DNA of 30,602 nt from assembly GCA_015501055.1 (NCBI GenBank), contig JADNYV010000416.1, forward strand, positions 1 to 30,602, written 5' to 3'. The notes under the pieces are model-generated. The model made no database searches and was not told the origin of the DNA. It saw only the letters and a program-made list of their open reading frames with translations. The DNA comes from Mucidula mucida. Lineage: Eukaryota > Basidiomycota > Agaricomycetes > Agaricales > Physalacriaceae. A program made the translations under genes and the position numbers. Shown piece after piece: positions 30,210 through 30,602 of the stretch (within the stretch, counting starts at the first letter, position 1; every line of letters begins with the position of its first letter).

Positions 30210-30602
30210 ATGACCGCGAGTCCACACAATCTGTGCCCATGTTGGCCGCACGTTCGCCATCGTCGTATTCGTCTCCATGCTCATCGCATTTGTCGTCGAG
30301 AGCGAAATGACACAGGTGATCCACCTTGAATGGGTTTCCTCTTCGATGCTTATCGTCGCCTTCAGTATGTGCAAACTACGCTGGGGTATAGAAAGCCGTT
30401 CTTTCTATTGTAACGTGTCTTTTGGCCAAATGCTGTTTACTGTGCTAACGTGCACACCTAGTTACGTTGTGCATTCCTCGTTTGCCATTATATTTCCCTT
30501 ACATCTGCTTTACCTCAAAGCTACGACGTCTTACTCACGAGATCTCTAATGCGAGGGCTTTCAATGGCCATCTCAGATCATATGCGTCCTTCGACCTCTC
30601 CA
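30210..30602 (+). CDS. SLC35-type (drug/metabolite superfamily) membrane transporter, 5' part
   Basis: Runs off the window. Reads AHVGRTFAIVVFVSMLIAFV (TM1), VESEMTQ, a 50-bp-class intron, YVQTTLGYRKPFFLFYVVHS (spliced across 30412-30461) and SFAIIFPLHLLYLKATTSYS (TM2). TQYxQT..GYRKPFFL.Y..HSSF...FPLHLLYL is typical of the SLC35F5/YML018C-like family. At about 30545 the frame hits TAA; one extra base gives LLMRGLSMAISDHMRPSTS and keeps the family pattern. The N-terminus is unsettled: the ATG at 30210 is in a different frame from TM1, so a first exon or a further error is missing from this reading. Confidence 0.65.

Overview
The window is nuclear DNA of a basidiomycete fungus, most likely an Agaricomycete. 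Genes are dense and on both strands, and most are broken by 45-60 bp GT..AG introns. Products are eukaryotic housekeeping proteins, and the middle holds a tyrosine-recombinase (DIRS/Ngaro-order) retroelement of the sort found in mushroom genomes. There is no bacterial, CRISPR or organellar content. Gene models were made by eye-splicing; where an exon sum is given it was counted.

Layout. 1-7.7 kb: MPC1 (+) meets a DNA ligase I gene (-) tail to tail; then a 617-bp MITE-like inverted-repeat element; then an RBM39/Rsd1-type splicing factor (-). 7.9-10.1 kb: an SDR resembling L-rhamnose 1-dehydrogenase (+), a small cupin gene (-) and a broken 3' end of PEX16 (-). 10.1-18.8 kb: two 5' parts of one retroelement in inverted, tail-to-tail order around a 568-bp spacer. 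18.8-21.7 kb: a short inverted piece of PEX16, a second copy of the SDR 3' end, a second whole cupin gene and the only intact PEX16 (-). 21.7-30.6 kb: an acidic, proline-rich protein of unknown function (+), a SWAP/SURP-type splicing regulator (-), an F-box-like protein (+), a CorA-like Mg2+ transporter (-), RRP36 (-) and the start of an SLC35-type transporter (+).

The main object is the rearrangement at 8.5-20.6 kb. A 1595-bp host segment is present twice in direct orientation (8516-10110 and 18988-20582). Between the copies lies an inverted repeat with 4253-bp arms (9915-14167 and 14736-18988). The outer 196 bp of each arm is PEX16 sequence, so that PEX16 piece exists three times: direct, inverted, direct. 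This is the layout of a duplication - inverted triplication - duplication event, here combined with retroelement sequence. The two arms differ at only four substitutions that I found, all C/T or G/A at CpG, plus one single-base indel each.

A second pattern runs through the window: several conserved genes (MPC1, LIG1 twice, RRP36, the terminal transporter) lose frame by exactly one base, while neighbours (SDR, cupin, PEX16, SWAP-like, 22073 gene) splice into perfect frames. Single-base consensus deletions in the assembly are the simplest explanation, and they also caution against taking the palindrome at face value without read support.
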